Source: CAZMXP01 sp964570285 (lineage in GTDB: Bacteria > Planctomycetota > PLA2). From it: a stretch of 22,163 bases of DNA. The stretch covers positions 1 through 22,163 of the forward strand of contig CAZMXP010000070.1 of the NCBI GenBank assembly GCA_964570285.1, read 5' to 3'. The position numbers were made by a program, and so were the translations under genes. A model generated the notes under the pieces. It made no database searches. It was not told the origin of the DNA and saw only the letters and a program-made list of their open reading frames with translations. Numbering within the stretch: the first letter of the stretch is position 1; each line of letters starts with the position of its first letter. Positions 1 through 8,613 of the stretch are shown here, piece by piece.

Positions 1-684
1 ATCAACCGCACGCCGCCGAAGACGCAGGCGGCGCTGCTGGAGGCGATGCAGGAGCGGCAGGTGACCGTCGGCGGCGAGCGCCACGCGCTGCCCGACCCCT
101 TCTTCGTGCTCGCGACGCAGAACCCGATCGAGCAGGAGGGGACCTACCCGCTGCCCGAGGCGCAGCAGGACCGCTTCATGTTCAAGATCCGCGTGCACTA
201 CCCCGGCTGGGACGAGGAGCGCGAGGTCGTCAAGGCGACGACGAGCGACCGCGAGGTGGAGCTCCGGCCCGCCCTCGACGCCGCCGGGATGCTCGCCTGC
301 CAGCGCGCGGTGCGCCGCGTGCCGGTCGCCGACCACGTCGTCGAGTTCGCGATGCGGCTCGTGCGGCAGACGCGGGTCGGCGAGCCGGGCGTGCCCGCCT
401 TCGTGAAGGAGAACGTCTCCTGGGGCGCGGGGCCGCGCGCCTGCCAGTTCCTCGTGCTGGGCGCGAAGGCGCGGGCGGCGCTCGCGGGGCGGCCGCACGC
501 GGCCTGCGAGGACATCCGCGCGGTCGCGCTGCCGGTGCTGCGCCACCGGATCCTGACGAACTTCGCCGCGGAGTCGCAGGGCGTCACGGCCGACTCGATC
601 GTCGAGCGCCTGCTCGAGACGACGCCCGACAAGGACGTCGCGGCATCGGGGGGCGCGGGGGCCGTGCCCGTGCTGAAGTCCTAG
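1..684 (+). CDS. MoxR-family AAA+ ATPase (5' end outside the window)
   Basis: The frame is open from base 1 and the first codons read INRTPPKTQAALLEAMQERQ, the stretch just after the Walker B DE in MoxR ATPases, so the Walker A half lies upstream of the window. Visible landmarks are the sensor-1 region (ATQNPIEQEGTYPLPEAQ), the following QDRF whose Arg is the expected finger residue, and a C-terminal helical lid ending around LRHRILTNF. The first ATG inside the window (base 46) is internal to this conserved stretch and is not the true start. MoxR proteins are cytoplasmic ATPases thought to act as chaperones that mature VWA-containing or metal-dependent partners. The DUF58 and VWA genes directly downstream are the classic partners. 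Nine bases separate it from the next gene, so it is probably in the same transcript. Family assignment is firm; the substrate is unknown. Confidence 0.95.
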   Translation: MNRTPPKTQAALLEAMQERQVTVGGERHALPDPFFVLATQNPIEQEGTYPLPEAQQDRFMFKIRVHYPGWDEEREVVKATTSDREVELRPALDAAGMLACQRAVRRVPVADHVVEFAMRLVRQTRVGEPGVPAFVKENVSWGAGPRACQFLVLGAKARAALAGRPHAACEDIRAVALPVLRHRILTNFAAESQGVTADSIVERLLETTPDKDVAASGGAGAVPVLKS

Positions 685-693
685 GCGGGGCGG

Positions 694-1617
694 ATGGCTC
701 ACGTCGAAGGCGCAAGCCGCTTCCTCGACCCGGCGGTGCTGGCGGAGATCTCGCGCCTCGACCTGCGCGCGCGGCAGGTCGTCGAGGGCTTCGTCAGCGG
801 CCACCACAAGTCGCCGCGCAAGGGGTACAGCGTCGAGTTCGCCGAGCACCGGGAGTACGTGCCGGGCGACGACATCCGCCACATCGACTGGAAGCTCTGG
901 GGGCGCGAGGACCGCTTCTACATCAAGCAGTACGAGGAGGAGACCAACCTCCGCTGCCAGATCCTGCTCGACATCAGCGAGTCGATGCGCTTCGGCCGGG
1001 GCCCGCTGAGCAAGTTCGAGTACGCGGCGACGGCCGGCGCGGCGCTCTGCTTCCTGCTGCTGAAGCAGCGCGACGCGGTCGGCCTGCGCCTCTTCGACGA
1101 CGCGCTGCGCGCGACCGTGCCCGTCTCGTCCAACTGGTCGAGCCTGCAGAACATCCTGACGCTGGTGGAGCCGCTGAAGCCCCAGCGGAAGACCGACTTC
1201 TCGGTGCCGCTGCGCGACTTCGCCGACCAGGCGGGGCGCCGCTCGATGGTCGTGCTCTTCAGCGACCTCTTCGCGCCCATCGAGACGATCGAGGCGGGGC
1301 TGCGCCAGCTCCGCCACAAGCGGCACGAGGTGCTGCTGCTGCACGTGCTCGACGAGACCGAGCTCACCTTCCCCTTCGAGGACAACACGAAGTTCCTCGG
1401 CATGGAGCAGATGCCCGACCTCATCGCCGAGCCGCGCTCGCTGCGCGACGGCTACCTCGAGGTGCTGCACGAGTTCCTCGCGCGCGTACGCCGCTCCTGC
1501 GCGTCGATGCGCATCGACTACGTGCTCCTCTCCACCGGCGACCGCCTCGACAAGGCGCTCTCGGGCTTCCTCGCGTCGCGCGCGCGAGTGGTGCGCGGGA
1601 GCTCGGGGAGGCGGTGA
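694..1617 (+). CDS. DUF58 domain protein (VWA-like MoxR partner)
   Basis: A 307-residue protein with the DUF58 signature PGDDIRHIDW (about residues 57-66), followed by a VWA-like fold. The metal-site motif DISES is at about residues 93-97 and a second acidic strand, VVLFSDL, at about 186-192. No signal peptide or membrane segment is evident, so it is probably cytoplasmic, unlike the membrane-bound VWA proteins that follow. DUF58 proteins almost always sit next to MoxR and are thought to form a complex with it. Length is typical for the family. The ATG follows a purine-rich GGCGGGGCGG. The stop overlaps the next start by four bases (GTGA at 1614-1617), which suggests translational coupling. 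Family assignment is secure; the biochemical role is not known. Confidence 0.94.
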   Translation: MAHVEGASRFLDPAVLAEISRLDLRARQVVEGFVSGHHKSPRKGYSVEFAEHREYVPGDDIRHIDWKLWGREDRFYIKQYEEETNLRCQILLDISESMRFGRGPLSKFEYAATAGAALCFLLLKQRDAVGLRLFDDALRATVPVSSNWSSLQNILTLVEPLKPQRKTDFSVPLRDFADQAGRRSMVVLFSDLFAPIETIEAGLRQLRHKRHEVLLLHVLDETELTFPFEDNTKFLGMEQMPDLIAEPRSLRDGYLEVLHEFLARVRRSCASMRIDYVLLSTGDRLDKALSGFLASRARVVRGSSGRR

Positions 1618-3878
1618 GCGGCGTGGCCGCGGTCTCGTTCGTCCATCCCGCGATCCTCGGCGGCCTCGCGCTCGCGTCGCTGCCGGTCATCATCCACCTG
1701 CTCAACCGCCGCCGCTTCAAGACGATGGAGTGGGCGGCGATGGACTTCCTGCTGCAGGCGGCGGTGCGCAACCGCCGGAGGGTCCGCCTCGAGAACCTGC
1801 TGCTGCTGCTGCTGCGCACGCTGATGGTCCTGCTGCTCGTCGGCGCGGTGGCGCGCCCCTTCTCCTCGCGCGAGAACGCGCTCGCGGGCCTGCTCGGCGG
1901 CGAGGGGGCGACCGAGCGGCTGATCCTGCTCGACGACTCGCACAGCATGCGCGCGGGGCAGGGCAACCAGGGCGCCTTCGACGCCGCGAAGCAGGTCGTC
2001 CGCCGCCTCGTCGAGAGGCTCCACGGCGAGCGCAGCCCGGACGCGGTGACGCTCGTGCTCGGCAGCCGCCCCCGCGGCGGCGACGACCTCTTCGCGCGCG
2101 TCGCGGTGGCGAGCGCGAACGCGCGGCGCATGCTCGACCGCCTCGACGAGTTGCGCCCGAGCGACGGCTCCCTCGACCTCGCCGGCGCGCTCGACGCGCT
2201 GCTCGAGCACGCGGTGCCGGAGGGGAGCCGGGTGCTGCTGCACGTCGTCTCCGACTTCCGCCGCCGCGACTGGAGCGACGCCGACGGCTCGATGCGGCCC
2301 GACGTGAAGGAGGCGCTCGCGCGCTTCGCGGAGGTGGGCGAGGTGCGGCTTCTCGACGTGGGCGCCCCCGCCGTCCAGAACGTCGGCGTCACCGCGCTCG
2401 AGGCGCGCGACCGCGCGGTCGTGCTCGGCGTGCCCGCCACCTTCGTCGCGACCGTGCGCAACCACGGGCCCGACCGTGTCGCGAACCCGCAGGTGACCTT
2501 CTCGTTCGGGGGCCAGGCGCTGGTGCCCGAGCGCCTCGAGGCGACGATCGAGCCGGGCGAGGAGCGGCAGGTCGCCAAGGAGTTCACCTTCCGCGACGAG
2601 GGGCCCGCCGTCGTCTCCGCGCGCACGCTCACCGACGTCCTGCCCGGCGACGACGAGCGGCGGCTCGTCGTCGACGTGCGCCGGAAGATGCGCTTCCTGC
2701 TCGTGGACGGCGAGCCCGCGCCCGAGGACTACCGCGGCGAGACCGACTTCCTCGCGGCCGCGCTCGCGCCCCCGGGCGACGTGTCGAGCGGCATCGAGGT
2801 GGATCCGGTCGCCGACCTCGCCTTCTCCGGCCGCGAACTCGACGGCTACGACGGCGTCTTCCTCTGCAACGTCTACCGCATCCCGGAGGAGCGGCTGGCC
2901 AAGCTGGAGGAGTACGTGCGGGGGGGCGGGGGGCTCGTCATGTTCCTCGGCGACCAGGTCGACCCCGCGATCTACAACGCGACCTTCTACGGGCGCGGCG
3001 CCGAGGCGGGCAAGCGGCTGCTGCCGCTGCCGCTGCTCGACGTCGAGGGGTCGTCGGACGGCTACGTCCACCTCGCCGCGCCCGTGGCCGACCACCCGGT
3101 CGTGCGCTTCCTGCGCGGCATGAACGAGATCGTCTTCCGCACCGTCTCCGTGCGCCACTGGATCGCCGTGCGCCCGCCGCAGGAGGCGGAGGCGAAGGTG
3201 CTGCTCTCCTACGCCGACGAGGCGGGCTCGCCCGCCCTCGTCGAGAAGGGGTTCGGCGAGGGGCGCGTGCTGCTCTTCACGACCGCGGCGGACCTCGAGT
3301 GGTCCAACTTCCCGCACTCGATCCTCTACCTCGCGCTCCTGCAGGAGTGCGCGCGCCACGTCGTGAGGCCCGACGACCGCGACCGCACGCGCCTCGTGGA
3401 CGAGACGCTCTCGATCGACTTCGACCCCTCGCGCATGCAGCGGGTCGCGTCGCTGCTGCCGCCCGCCGAGGCGGGCGGCGCGCCGGTGCAGCTCTCGCTC
3501 GCCGAGGACAAGGCGCGGGGCAGGCTCGCCTTCCGGTACGACCGCACCGGCACCGCGGGCATCTACACGTTCCGGCTGAAGACCCCCGCGGGCGAGGAGT
3601 ACCGCGAGCCGCGGGCCTGCAACATCGACCCGACGGAGGGCGACCTGCGCCGCGCGGACCTCGCCCGGCTCGCGGGAGCGCTGCCCGGGCTCCGGATCGA
3701 GCGGGCCGGGGACGAGAACGCGCTCGACGCGGGCGAGGGCGACCGCACCGAGTTCTGGCGCACGATCCTCTACGCGCTGCTGTTCTGCGCGGCGCTCGAG
3801 ACGCTGCTCGCCTGGCGCTTCGGCCACCACGCGGCGGCGCGGGCGGCGGAGGGCGGGAAGCAGGTGTTCGTCCGGTGA
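1614..3878 (+). CDS. BatA-type membrane protein with VWA and GATase-like domains
   Basis: A 754-residue protein beginning with the BatA N-terminal module: a hydrophobic helix ending in PVIIHLLNRRR (about residues 24-34), then a second leucine-rich helix near 63-79. A VWA domain follows with an intact DxSxS metal site, DDSHS, at residues 107-111, and a later acidic strand, LHVVSD. The middle holds a beta-sandwich (about 250-350). A glutamine-amidotransferase-like alpha/beta domain starts near KMRFLLVDG (about 359) and contains a Gly-rich YVRGGGGLVMFLGD. I see no catalytic Cys in that fold, so it is probably a non-enzymatic scaffold. A last hydrophobic helix lies near 713-735. The GTG start is chosen because it overlaps the upstream stop and opens the family's N-terminal helix. 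It is probably an inner-membrane partner of the MoxR/DUF58 pair. Six CTG codons in a row at 1797-1814 encode a leucine run. Confidence 0.9.
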   Translation: MSGVAAVSFVHPAILGGLALASLPVIIHLLNRRRFKTMEWAAMDFLLQAAVRNRRRVRLENLLLLLLRTLMVLLLVGAVARPFSSRENALAGLLGGEGATERLILLDDSHSMRAGQGNQGAFDAAKQVVRRLVERLHGERSPDAVTLVLGSRPRGGDDLFARVAVASANARRMLDRLDELRPSDGSLDLAGALDALLEHAVPEGSRVLLHVVSDFRRRDWSDADGSMRPDVKEALARFAEVGEVRLLDVGAPAVQNVGVTALEARDRAVVLGVPATFVATVRNHGPDRVANPQVTFSFGGQALVPERLEATIEPGEERQVAKEFTFRDEGPAVVSARTLTDVLPGDDERRLVVDVRRKMRFLLVDGEPAPEDYRGETDFLAAALAPPGDVSSGIEVDPVADLAFSGRELDGYDGVFLCNVYRIPEERLAKLEEYVRGGGGLVMFLGDQVDPAIYNATFYGRGAEAGKRLLPLPLLDVEGSSDGYVHLAAPVADHPVVRFLRGMNEIVFRTVSVRHWIAVRPPQEAEAKVLLSYADEAGSPALVEKGFGEGRVLLFTTAADLEWSNFPHSILYLALLQECARHVVRPDDRDRTRLVDETLSIDFDPSRMQRVASLLPPAEAGGAPVQLSLAEDKARGRLAFRYDRTGTAGIYTFRLKTPAGEEYREPRACNIDPTEGDLRRADLARLAGALPGLRIERAGDENALDAGEGDRTEFWRTILYALLFCAALETLLAWRFGHHAAARAAEGGKQVFVR

Positions 3879-6349
3879 GCGGGTGGCTGAAGGCGCTGCT
3901 CGGCGTCGAGGACCGCGAGATCCCCGACGGGGCGGTCACGTCGTTCGAGTTCGCCCACGTCCCGGGCGGCACGATGGGCCTCCTGCTCGCGCTGCTCGCG
4001 CTCGCGCTCGTCGCGCTCGCGTTCTGGATCTACCGGCGGGAGGGGCAGGCGACGCGCCGCGCGAAGGCGTCGCTCGCGACGCTGCGGGCGCTGCTCTTCG
4101 TGTGCGTGCTGCTCGTGATCCTCGAGCCGGTGCTCGCGGTGAACCAGATCGAGGAGGTGGACAAGAGCGTCGTGCTCCTGCTCGACGACTCGCTCTCGAT
4201 GAGCACGAAGGACCGCTACCAGGACCCGGTCGCGCGCGCGTCGGTCTCCAACGCGATCGACCGCGAGCCGCAGCAGCTCACGCGCAGCGGGATCGTCGAC
4301 CTCGCGCTCGCGAAGTCGGGCTTCGCGGCCGGCCTCGCGCGGCAGAACCAGGTGCTCGTCTTCCGCTTCAGCGACGGGCTCGCGCCGCACGCCACCGTGC
4401 CGCGGGCGGCGGAAGGGGCGACGCCCCCCCCGCTCCCCCCCCTCGATCCGCTCGACCCGCAGAACCTCCGCGCCGCCCGCGGCACCAACCTCGCCGCGGC
4501 GATCCGCGATGCCGTCGACGAGGTCGGCTGGGACCGCATCGCGGCGCTGATCGTCGTGACCGACGGCCGCGCCAACCTCGGCCCGCCGGCCGAGGACGTC
4601 GCGATGCTGCTCAAGAACAAGGACCTGCGGCTGCACACCGTCGCCGTCGGCGAGGCGGAGCCGCCGCGCAACCTGCGCGCGATCGCGCTCGCAGGCCCCG
4701 ACCGCGTCTTCCGCAACGACCCCGCCGCCTTCGAGGCGCAGGTGGGCGCGCGCGGCTACGACGGCGCGACGGTCCACTTCGAGCGGCGCTACGCCGACGC
4801 GGCGGGCGAGTGGGAGGCGGTCTCCGCGGAGCCCGTCGCCTTCCCGGAGGGCGAGAAGCCCGTGCCGCTGCGCTTCACCGACCGGCCGCCGCGCACGGGC
4901 GCCGTGGAGTACAGGATCCGCATGGCGCCGCAGCCCGAGGAGTCGTCGGAGAAGGACAACGAGAAGGTCTTCGTCACGCGCGTCGTCGAGGAGAAGGTGA
5001 AGGCGCTGCTCGTGTCGGGCAGCCCGGCCCACGAATACTACGCGGTCAAGAACGTGCTGCTGCGCGACGGGACGATCCAGCTCGCCTGCTTCCTGCAGAG
5101 CGCGGCGCCGGAGTTCGCGCAGGACGGCGACGACATCTCGCTCGCGGAACTGCCCGCGACGGAGAAGGACCTCTTCGCCTTCGACGTCGTCCTGCTGCAC
5201 GACCCCGACGGGTCGCGGCTGCCGCCGGACTGGCCCGCGCTGCTCAAGCGCTTCGTCAGCGAGCACCGCGGCGGCGTCGGGTTCGTCGCCGGCAACAAGC
5301 ACACGCTCTCGCTGCTGCGCGACGCGAATTCCGAGAACAGCCTCGCGGGGCTGCTGCCGGTGGTGCTCGACCTCGCGCGCGCCGACATGCCCGGCGTCGG
5401 CATCGGCTACGGCGCCTACAGCAAGACGCCCTTCCGCCTCGTGCCCGAGCCCGCGGCGTTCACCCACCCGGCGACGCGCTTCCACAGCGACCCCCGCAGC
5501 GCGCGGGAGCTCGTCTGGGGCCGGCTGCCGCCCTTCTACTGGTTCTTCCCGGTGCTGAACGAGAAGCCCGGCGCCGTCGTGCTCGCGCGCCACGACGACC
5601 CGCGCGAGATCGTGCAGCCCTACGGGGCGAGGCCGATCCTCGCGGTGCAGCGCTACGGCGGCGGCAACGTGCTCTTCCTCGCGGCCGACGAGACCAACCG
5701 CTGGCGCTCGGTCGCGGAGAACGTCTTCGACCGCTTCTGGGTGCAGGCGGTGCGCTTCCTCGTCGAGGGCCGGCTCGCGGGCGCGCGCCGCCGCTTCCGC
5801 GTGCTGCTCGACAGGGACGTCGTCGACCGCGGCGACGCGCTGGAGGTGCGCGCCGAGGTCTTCGACGAGAGCTTCCGCCCGCTGAAGGAGGAGTCCGTCG
5901 AGGTCGAGATCAGGCTCCCCCGCGGCGAGGGCGCCGACCGGGTGACGCTGCTGCCCGTCGAGGGGCGCGACGGCCACTACGCGGGCACCTACGCGGCGAC
6001 GCGGGAGGGCGACCACGAGGTGCGCGCGGCGCGCGCGGAGTTCCGCTCGAAGGACGAGGGCGACACGCCCGCGGCCTCGTTCGTCGTGACGCAGCCCGAC
6101 CGCGAGATGGGCGACGTCCGCACCGACCGCGCGCTGCTGCGGGAGGTCGCGTCGCGCTCGCGCGGGCTCTCCTGCGAGATCCACGAGCTCGACCGGCTGC
6201 TCGACCCGAAGCTGATCCCGCCGGCGAGCGAGCGCGTCGTCACGCAGGGGCGGCCGGTGCCGCTCTGGGACACCTGGACGACGATCGTGGTCGTGCTCGG
6301 GCTGCTCTGCGCCGAATGGGTGCTGCGCAAGTTCCACAGGATGGTCTAG
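3875..6349 (+). CDS. Second membrane VWA / GATase-like protein
   Basis: An 824-residue protein starting at a GTG that overlaps the upstream stop by four bases. The same frame stays open far upstream, but that part is a GC-driven shadow of the preceding gene. Two membrane helices lie at about 34-52 and 71-88. A VWA domain follows with DDSLS (104-108), a GTN (about 205) and VVTDG (227-231), so all three metal-site loops look intact. A GATase-like domain begins near VKALLVSGSP (about 375). A beta-sandwich (about 640-760) resembles the extracytoplasmic domains of the family, and a last helix at about 801-816 is followed by a basic tail. The layout parallels the preceding gene, so the two are probably ancient paralogues that could form a heteromer. 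The DUF58 and MoxR genes upstream support a role in the same membrane complex. Confidence 0.9.
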   Translation: MSGWLKALLGVEDREIPDGAVTSFEFAHVPGGTMGLLLALLALALVALAFWIYRREGQATRRAKASLATLRALLFVCVLLVILEPVLAVNQIEEVDKSVVLLLDDSLSMSTKDRYQDPVARASVSNAIDREPQQLTRSGIVDLALAKSGFAAGLARQNQVLVFRFSDGLAPHATVPRAAEGATPPPLPPLDPLDPQNLRAARGTNLAAAIRDAVDEVGWDRIAALIVVTDGRANLGPPAEDVAMLLKNKDLRLHTVAVGEAEPPRNLRAIALAGPDRVFRNDPAAFEAQVGARGYDGATVHFERRYADAAGEWEAVSAEPVAFPEGEKPVPLRFTDRPPRTGAVEYRIRMAPQPEESSEKDNEKVFVTRVVEEKVKALLVSGSPAHEYYAVKNVLLRDGTIQLACFLQSAAPEFAQDGDDISLAELPATEKDLFAFDVVLLHDPDGSRLPPDWPALLKRFVSEHRGGVGFVAGNKHTLSLLRDANSENSLAGLLPVVLDLARADMPGVGIGYGAYSKTPFRLVPEPAAFTHPATRFHSDPRSARELVWGRLPPFYWFFPVLNEKPGAVVLARHDDPREIVQPYGARPILAVQRYGGGNVLFLAADETNRWRSVAENVFDRFWVQAVRFLVEGRLAGARRRFRVLLDRDVVDRGDALEVRAEVFDESFRPLKEESVEVEIRLPRGEGADRVTLLPVEGRDGHYAGTYAATREGDHEVRAARAEFRSKDEGDTPAASFVVTQPDREMGDVRTDRALLREVASRSRGLSCEIHELDRLLDPKLIPPASERVVTQGRPVPLWDTWTTIVVVLGLLCAEWVLRKFHRMV

Positions 6350-6351
6350 GC

Positions 6352-8508
6352 ATGCGGGATCTCGAACCCATCCTCCGGCGGCTCGCCTCTCTGCGCTCGC
6401 GCGTGCGCGCGGCGCTGCTGCTCGAGGGGGGCGCCCGCGTCGCGGTCGCGCTGCTGCTCGTCGTCGCGCTGAGCTTCCTGCTCGACCGGGTCTTCCGGCT
6501 CGAGACCGCGGCGCGCGCGGTGCTGCTGCTGGGCGGGCTCTCCGCGCTCGGACTCGCCGCGTGGCGCTACGTCGTGCGGCGGACCCGCTCGATGCCCGGC
6601 GAGGAGACGCTCGCCGTGGCGGTGGAGCGGCACTTCCCGCACCTCGGCGACCGCCTGATCTCCGCGCTGCAGCTCTCGCGCGAGCCCGACCCCGAGCGGT
6701 GGGGCATGTCGCCGCAGCTCATCGAGGACACCGTCCGGGGCGCCCTCGAGCCCGCGGCGCGCGTGCGCTTCCCCGACATCGTCGACGGCCGCAAGATCCT
6801 GCGCGCGGCGCTGCTGGGCGCGGCCGCGCTGCTGCTGCTCGGGGGCGCCACCGCCGCCGACCCGGAGTCCGCGGGCATCTGGTTCTCGCGCAACGTGCTG
6901 CTGCGCGACGTGCGCTGGCCGCAGAAGACCTACCTCGTCGTCGACCCCGACCTCTTCCCGGGCGGGGTCGCGCGCGTGGTGCGCGGCAGCGACCTCGTCG
7001 TGACGGCGCTCAGCACCGGGGAGGTCCACCCGGACCGGGTGACGATCCACTACGAAGACCGGGAGGGGGACCGGGGGAGGGCGGGCATGAAGGCGGACGT
7101 CGAGCGGCCGCTCTACCGCCACGAGTTCAAGGCGATCGCCTTCCCGCTCGTCTTCCACCTCGAGGGGGGCGACGAGGTCACGGGGGAGTACCGGATCGAG
7201 CTGATGGAGGCGCCCGAGGTCGCCACGCTCTCCGTCGAGATCGGCTTCCCCGGCTACGCCGGGCGGGCGCCGCTGCCCGTGGACCTCTCGCAGGGGGACC
7301 CGGAGATGCTCGTCGGCGGCCACGTCCGCGTGAGGGGGACCTCGACCAAGGACCTCCGGTCGGCGGCGGTCGTCTATGGCGAGTCCGACGCCGAGGGGGA
7401 GGGGGCGCGGCTGCTCGGCCCCCGCGAGTTCGAGCTCGAGCTGCGCCCGAAGGAGACCGTGCTCTGCGGGATCCGCCTGCGCGACGCCGACGGCCTCACG
7501 AACCCGACGCTCGCGCCGCGCTTCCTCGTGCGCGTCGTCGAGGACCGTCCCCCGCGCGTGAACTTCCAGAAGGAGGGCATCGGCACGATCGTCGTCGAGG
7601 GCGCCGTGATCCCGTGGACCGCGCGCATCCGCGACGACGTGAAGGTGGTCGCGGGGAGGATCGAGGTGCAGAAGAGCGCGGGCGACCGGCAGGCCCCCGA
7701 CCCCCTGCACATCCCGATGCCCGAGACGCGCCTCGGGACGGAGAGCTGCGCCCTCGAAGGCCAGATCGAGGTCAAGGACCTCGAGGCGCTGCCCGGCGCC
7801 TTCCTGACCTTCACCGCCTACGCGAGCGACAACGCGGAGCCGGCCGCCCACGAGGGGAAGTCGGACGCGCTGACGGTGAAGGTCGTGACGCTCGAGGAGT
7901 TCTTTTCCGAGATCACGCGCCGGCAGCAGGAGCTGCGCCGCGCCTTCGAGGAGCTGATCGAGAAGGAGCGCCGCCTGCGCGACCGCTTCAGGGACATGCG
8001 CGACCAGCCGCCCGGCGACCCGCAGGAGCTGAGGCTCCGGCTCGAGGGGCAGGGGCAGGAGCAGCGCGAGATCGCGCGGCGCGTGCAGGCGGTCGAGCGC
8101 GGCATGGCGCAGGTGCTCGACGAGATGGCCAACAACCGCGTCTACGACCAGGGGCGCATCCAGGGGCTGCAGGCGAGCGTCGTGCGGGCGCTCGAGAACC
8201 TCCGCACGGCGGTGATGGGCGGCCACGCCGAGCGGCTCGACCGGGAGGCCAAGCGCGCCGCCGCCCTCGACGTGAAGGGGAGCGACGGCGCCGACCTCGA
8301 GCGCGGCTACGACGCCGTGCTGAAGGCGATGGAGAGCGTCCTCGCGAACATGATCAAGATCGAGGGGTTCACCGAGATCATCGAGCGGGTTCGCGGCATC
8401 CTGAAGGCCCACGGCGAGGTCAAGGACCTGACCCGGGCCAAGTACGAGGCGGTCATGCGCGAGATCTTCGGGGACGACCCCCCTCCGGACAGGGAGGGGG
8501 GACGGTAG
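6352..8508 (+). CDS. DUF4175-like membrane protein with C-terminal coiled coil
   Basis: A 718-residue protein beginning two bases after the upstream stop at an ATG. Membrane helices lie at about residues 26-47, 54-73 and 150-168. A large extracytoplasmic part of beta-sandwich character follows. It contains GFPGYAGRAP and VRGTSTKDL, the type of proline/tyrosine motif seen in DUF4175 and similar PVC proteins. The last 200 residues are strongly helical and charged (for example RRQQELRRAFEELIEKERR) and would form a coiled coil. Proteins of this build are commonly encoded directly after MoxR, DUF58 and VWA genes, as here. The next gene encodes an exported helical protein that resembles the helical tail, so the two may interact. 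The function is unknown; the DUF4175-like label rests on overall architecture. Confidence 0.8.
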   Translation: MRDLEPILRRLASLRSRVRAALLLEGGARVAVALLLVVALSFLLDRVFRLETAARAVLLLGGLSALGLAAWRYVVRRTRSMPGEETLAVAVERHFPHLGDRLISALQLSREPDPERWGMSPQLIEDTVRGALEPAARVRFPDIVDGRKILRAALLGAAALLLLGGATAADPESAGIWFSRNVLLRDVRWPQKTYLVVDPDLFPGGVARVVRGSDLVVTALSTGEVHPDRVTIHYEDREGDRGRAGMKADVERPLYRHEFKAIAFPLVFHLEGGDEVTGEYRIELMEAPEVATLSVEIGFPGYAGRAPLPVDLSQGDPEMLVGGHVRVRGTSTKDLRSAAVVYGESDAEGEGARLLGPREFELELRPKETVLCGIRLRDADGLTNPTLAPRFLVRVVEDRPPRVNFQKEGIGTIVVEGAVIPWTARIRDDVKVVAGRIEVQKSAGDRQAPDPLHIPMPETRLGTESCALEGQIEVKDLEALPGAFLTFTAYASDNAEPAAHEGKSDALTVKVVTLEEFFSEITRRQQELRRAFEELIEKERRLRDRFRDMRDQPPGDPQELRLRLEGQGQEQREIARRVQAVERGMAQVLDEMANNRVYDQGRIQGLQASVVRALENLRTAVMGGHAERLDREAKRAAALDVKGSDGADLERGYDAVLKAMESVLANMIKIEGFTEIIERVRGILKAHGEVKDLTRAKYEAVMREIFGDDPPPDREGGR

Positions 8509-8613
8509 CCGGGGGGCCCAACCCTGGGGCCCCGTAACAACTTGGAATCCCGCACCCGATAGGGAGGTGTCTGGCGTATACACTCAGGGTACGGATTCCC
8601 ACGGAGGCATGAT
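8509..8613 (+). promoter_or_regulatory. Intergenic leader with possible internal promoter and RBS
   Basis: This is the only gap above ten bases inside the twelve-gene run. It holds a GC stem-loop (8513-8533). A -10-like TATACACT starts at 8577, but no convincing -35 lies 16-18 bases upstream; TTGGAA at 8542 is 29 bases away. A good Shine-Dalgarno GGAGG (8603-8607) lies six bases before the GTG start at 8614. The spacer may allow the exported-protein half of the cluster to be transcribed separately or partly attenuated. The promoter is tentative; the RBS is clear. Confidence 0.4.
8513..8533 (+). terminator. GC-rich stem-loop, possible attenuator or terminator
   Basis: A perfect 7-bp stem, GGGGCCC (8513-8519) paired with GGGCCCC (8527-8533), encloses the loop AACCCTG. 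It starts five bases after the stop codon of the DUF4175-like gene. There is no T-tract after it, so a classical intrinsic terminator is not supported. Partial attenuation or mRNA end stabilisation is possible. Confidence 0.4.

Noticed and set aside
1797..1814. Six tandem CTG codons as a phase-variable repeat
   Set aside because: Triplet changes would not shift the frame, the run encodes part of a membrane helix, and CTG is the common Leu codon here.
1518..3830. Long minus-strand open frame (770 codons) antisense to the first VWA gene
   Set aside because: Its product is Arg/Glu/Ala/Val-rich low complexity without any domain, and the opposite strand encodes a clear BatA/VWA protein. High G+C makes such antisense frames common.
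1730..3874. Upstream extension of the second VWA gene in its own frame
   Set aside because: The frame is open but encodes Arg/Gly/Ala-rich text overlapping a real gene. The GTG at 3875 overlaps the previous stop and opens the membrane-protein N-terminus.
3770..6337. Long minus-strand open frame (855 codons) antisense to the second VWA gene
   Set aside because: Same composition-driven shadow; the plus strand has intact VWA metal-site motifs and membrane helices.
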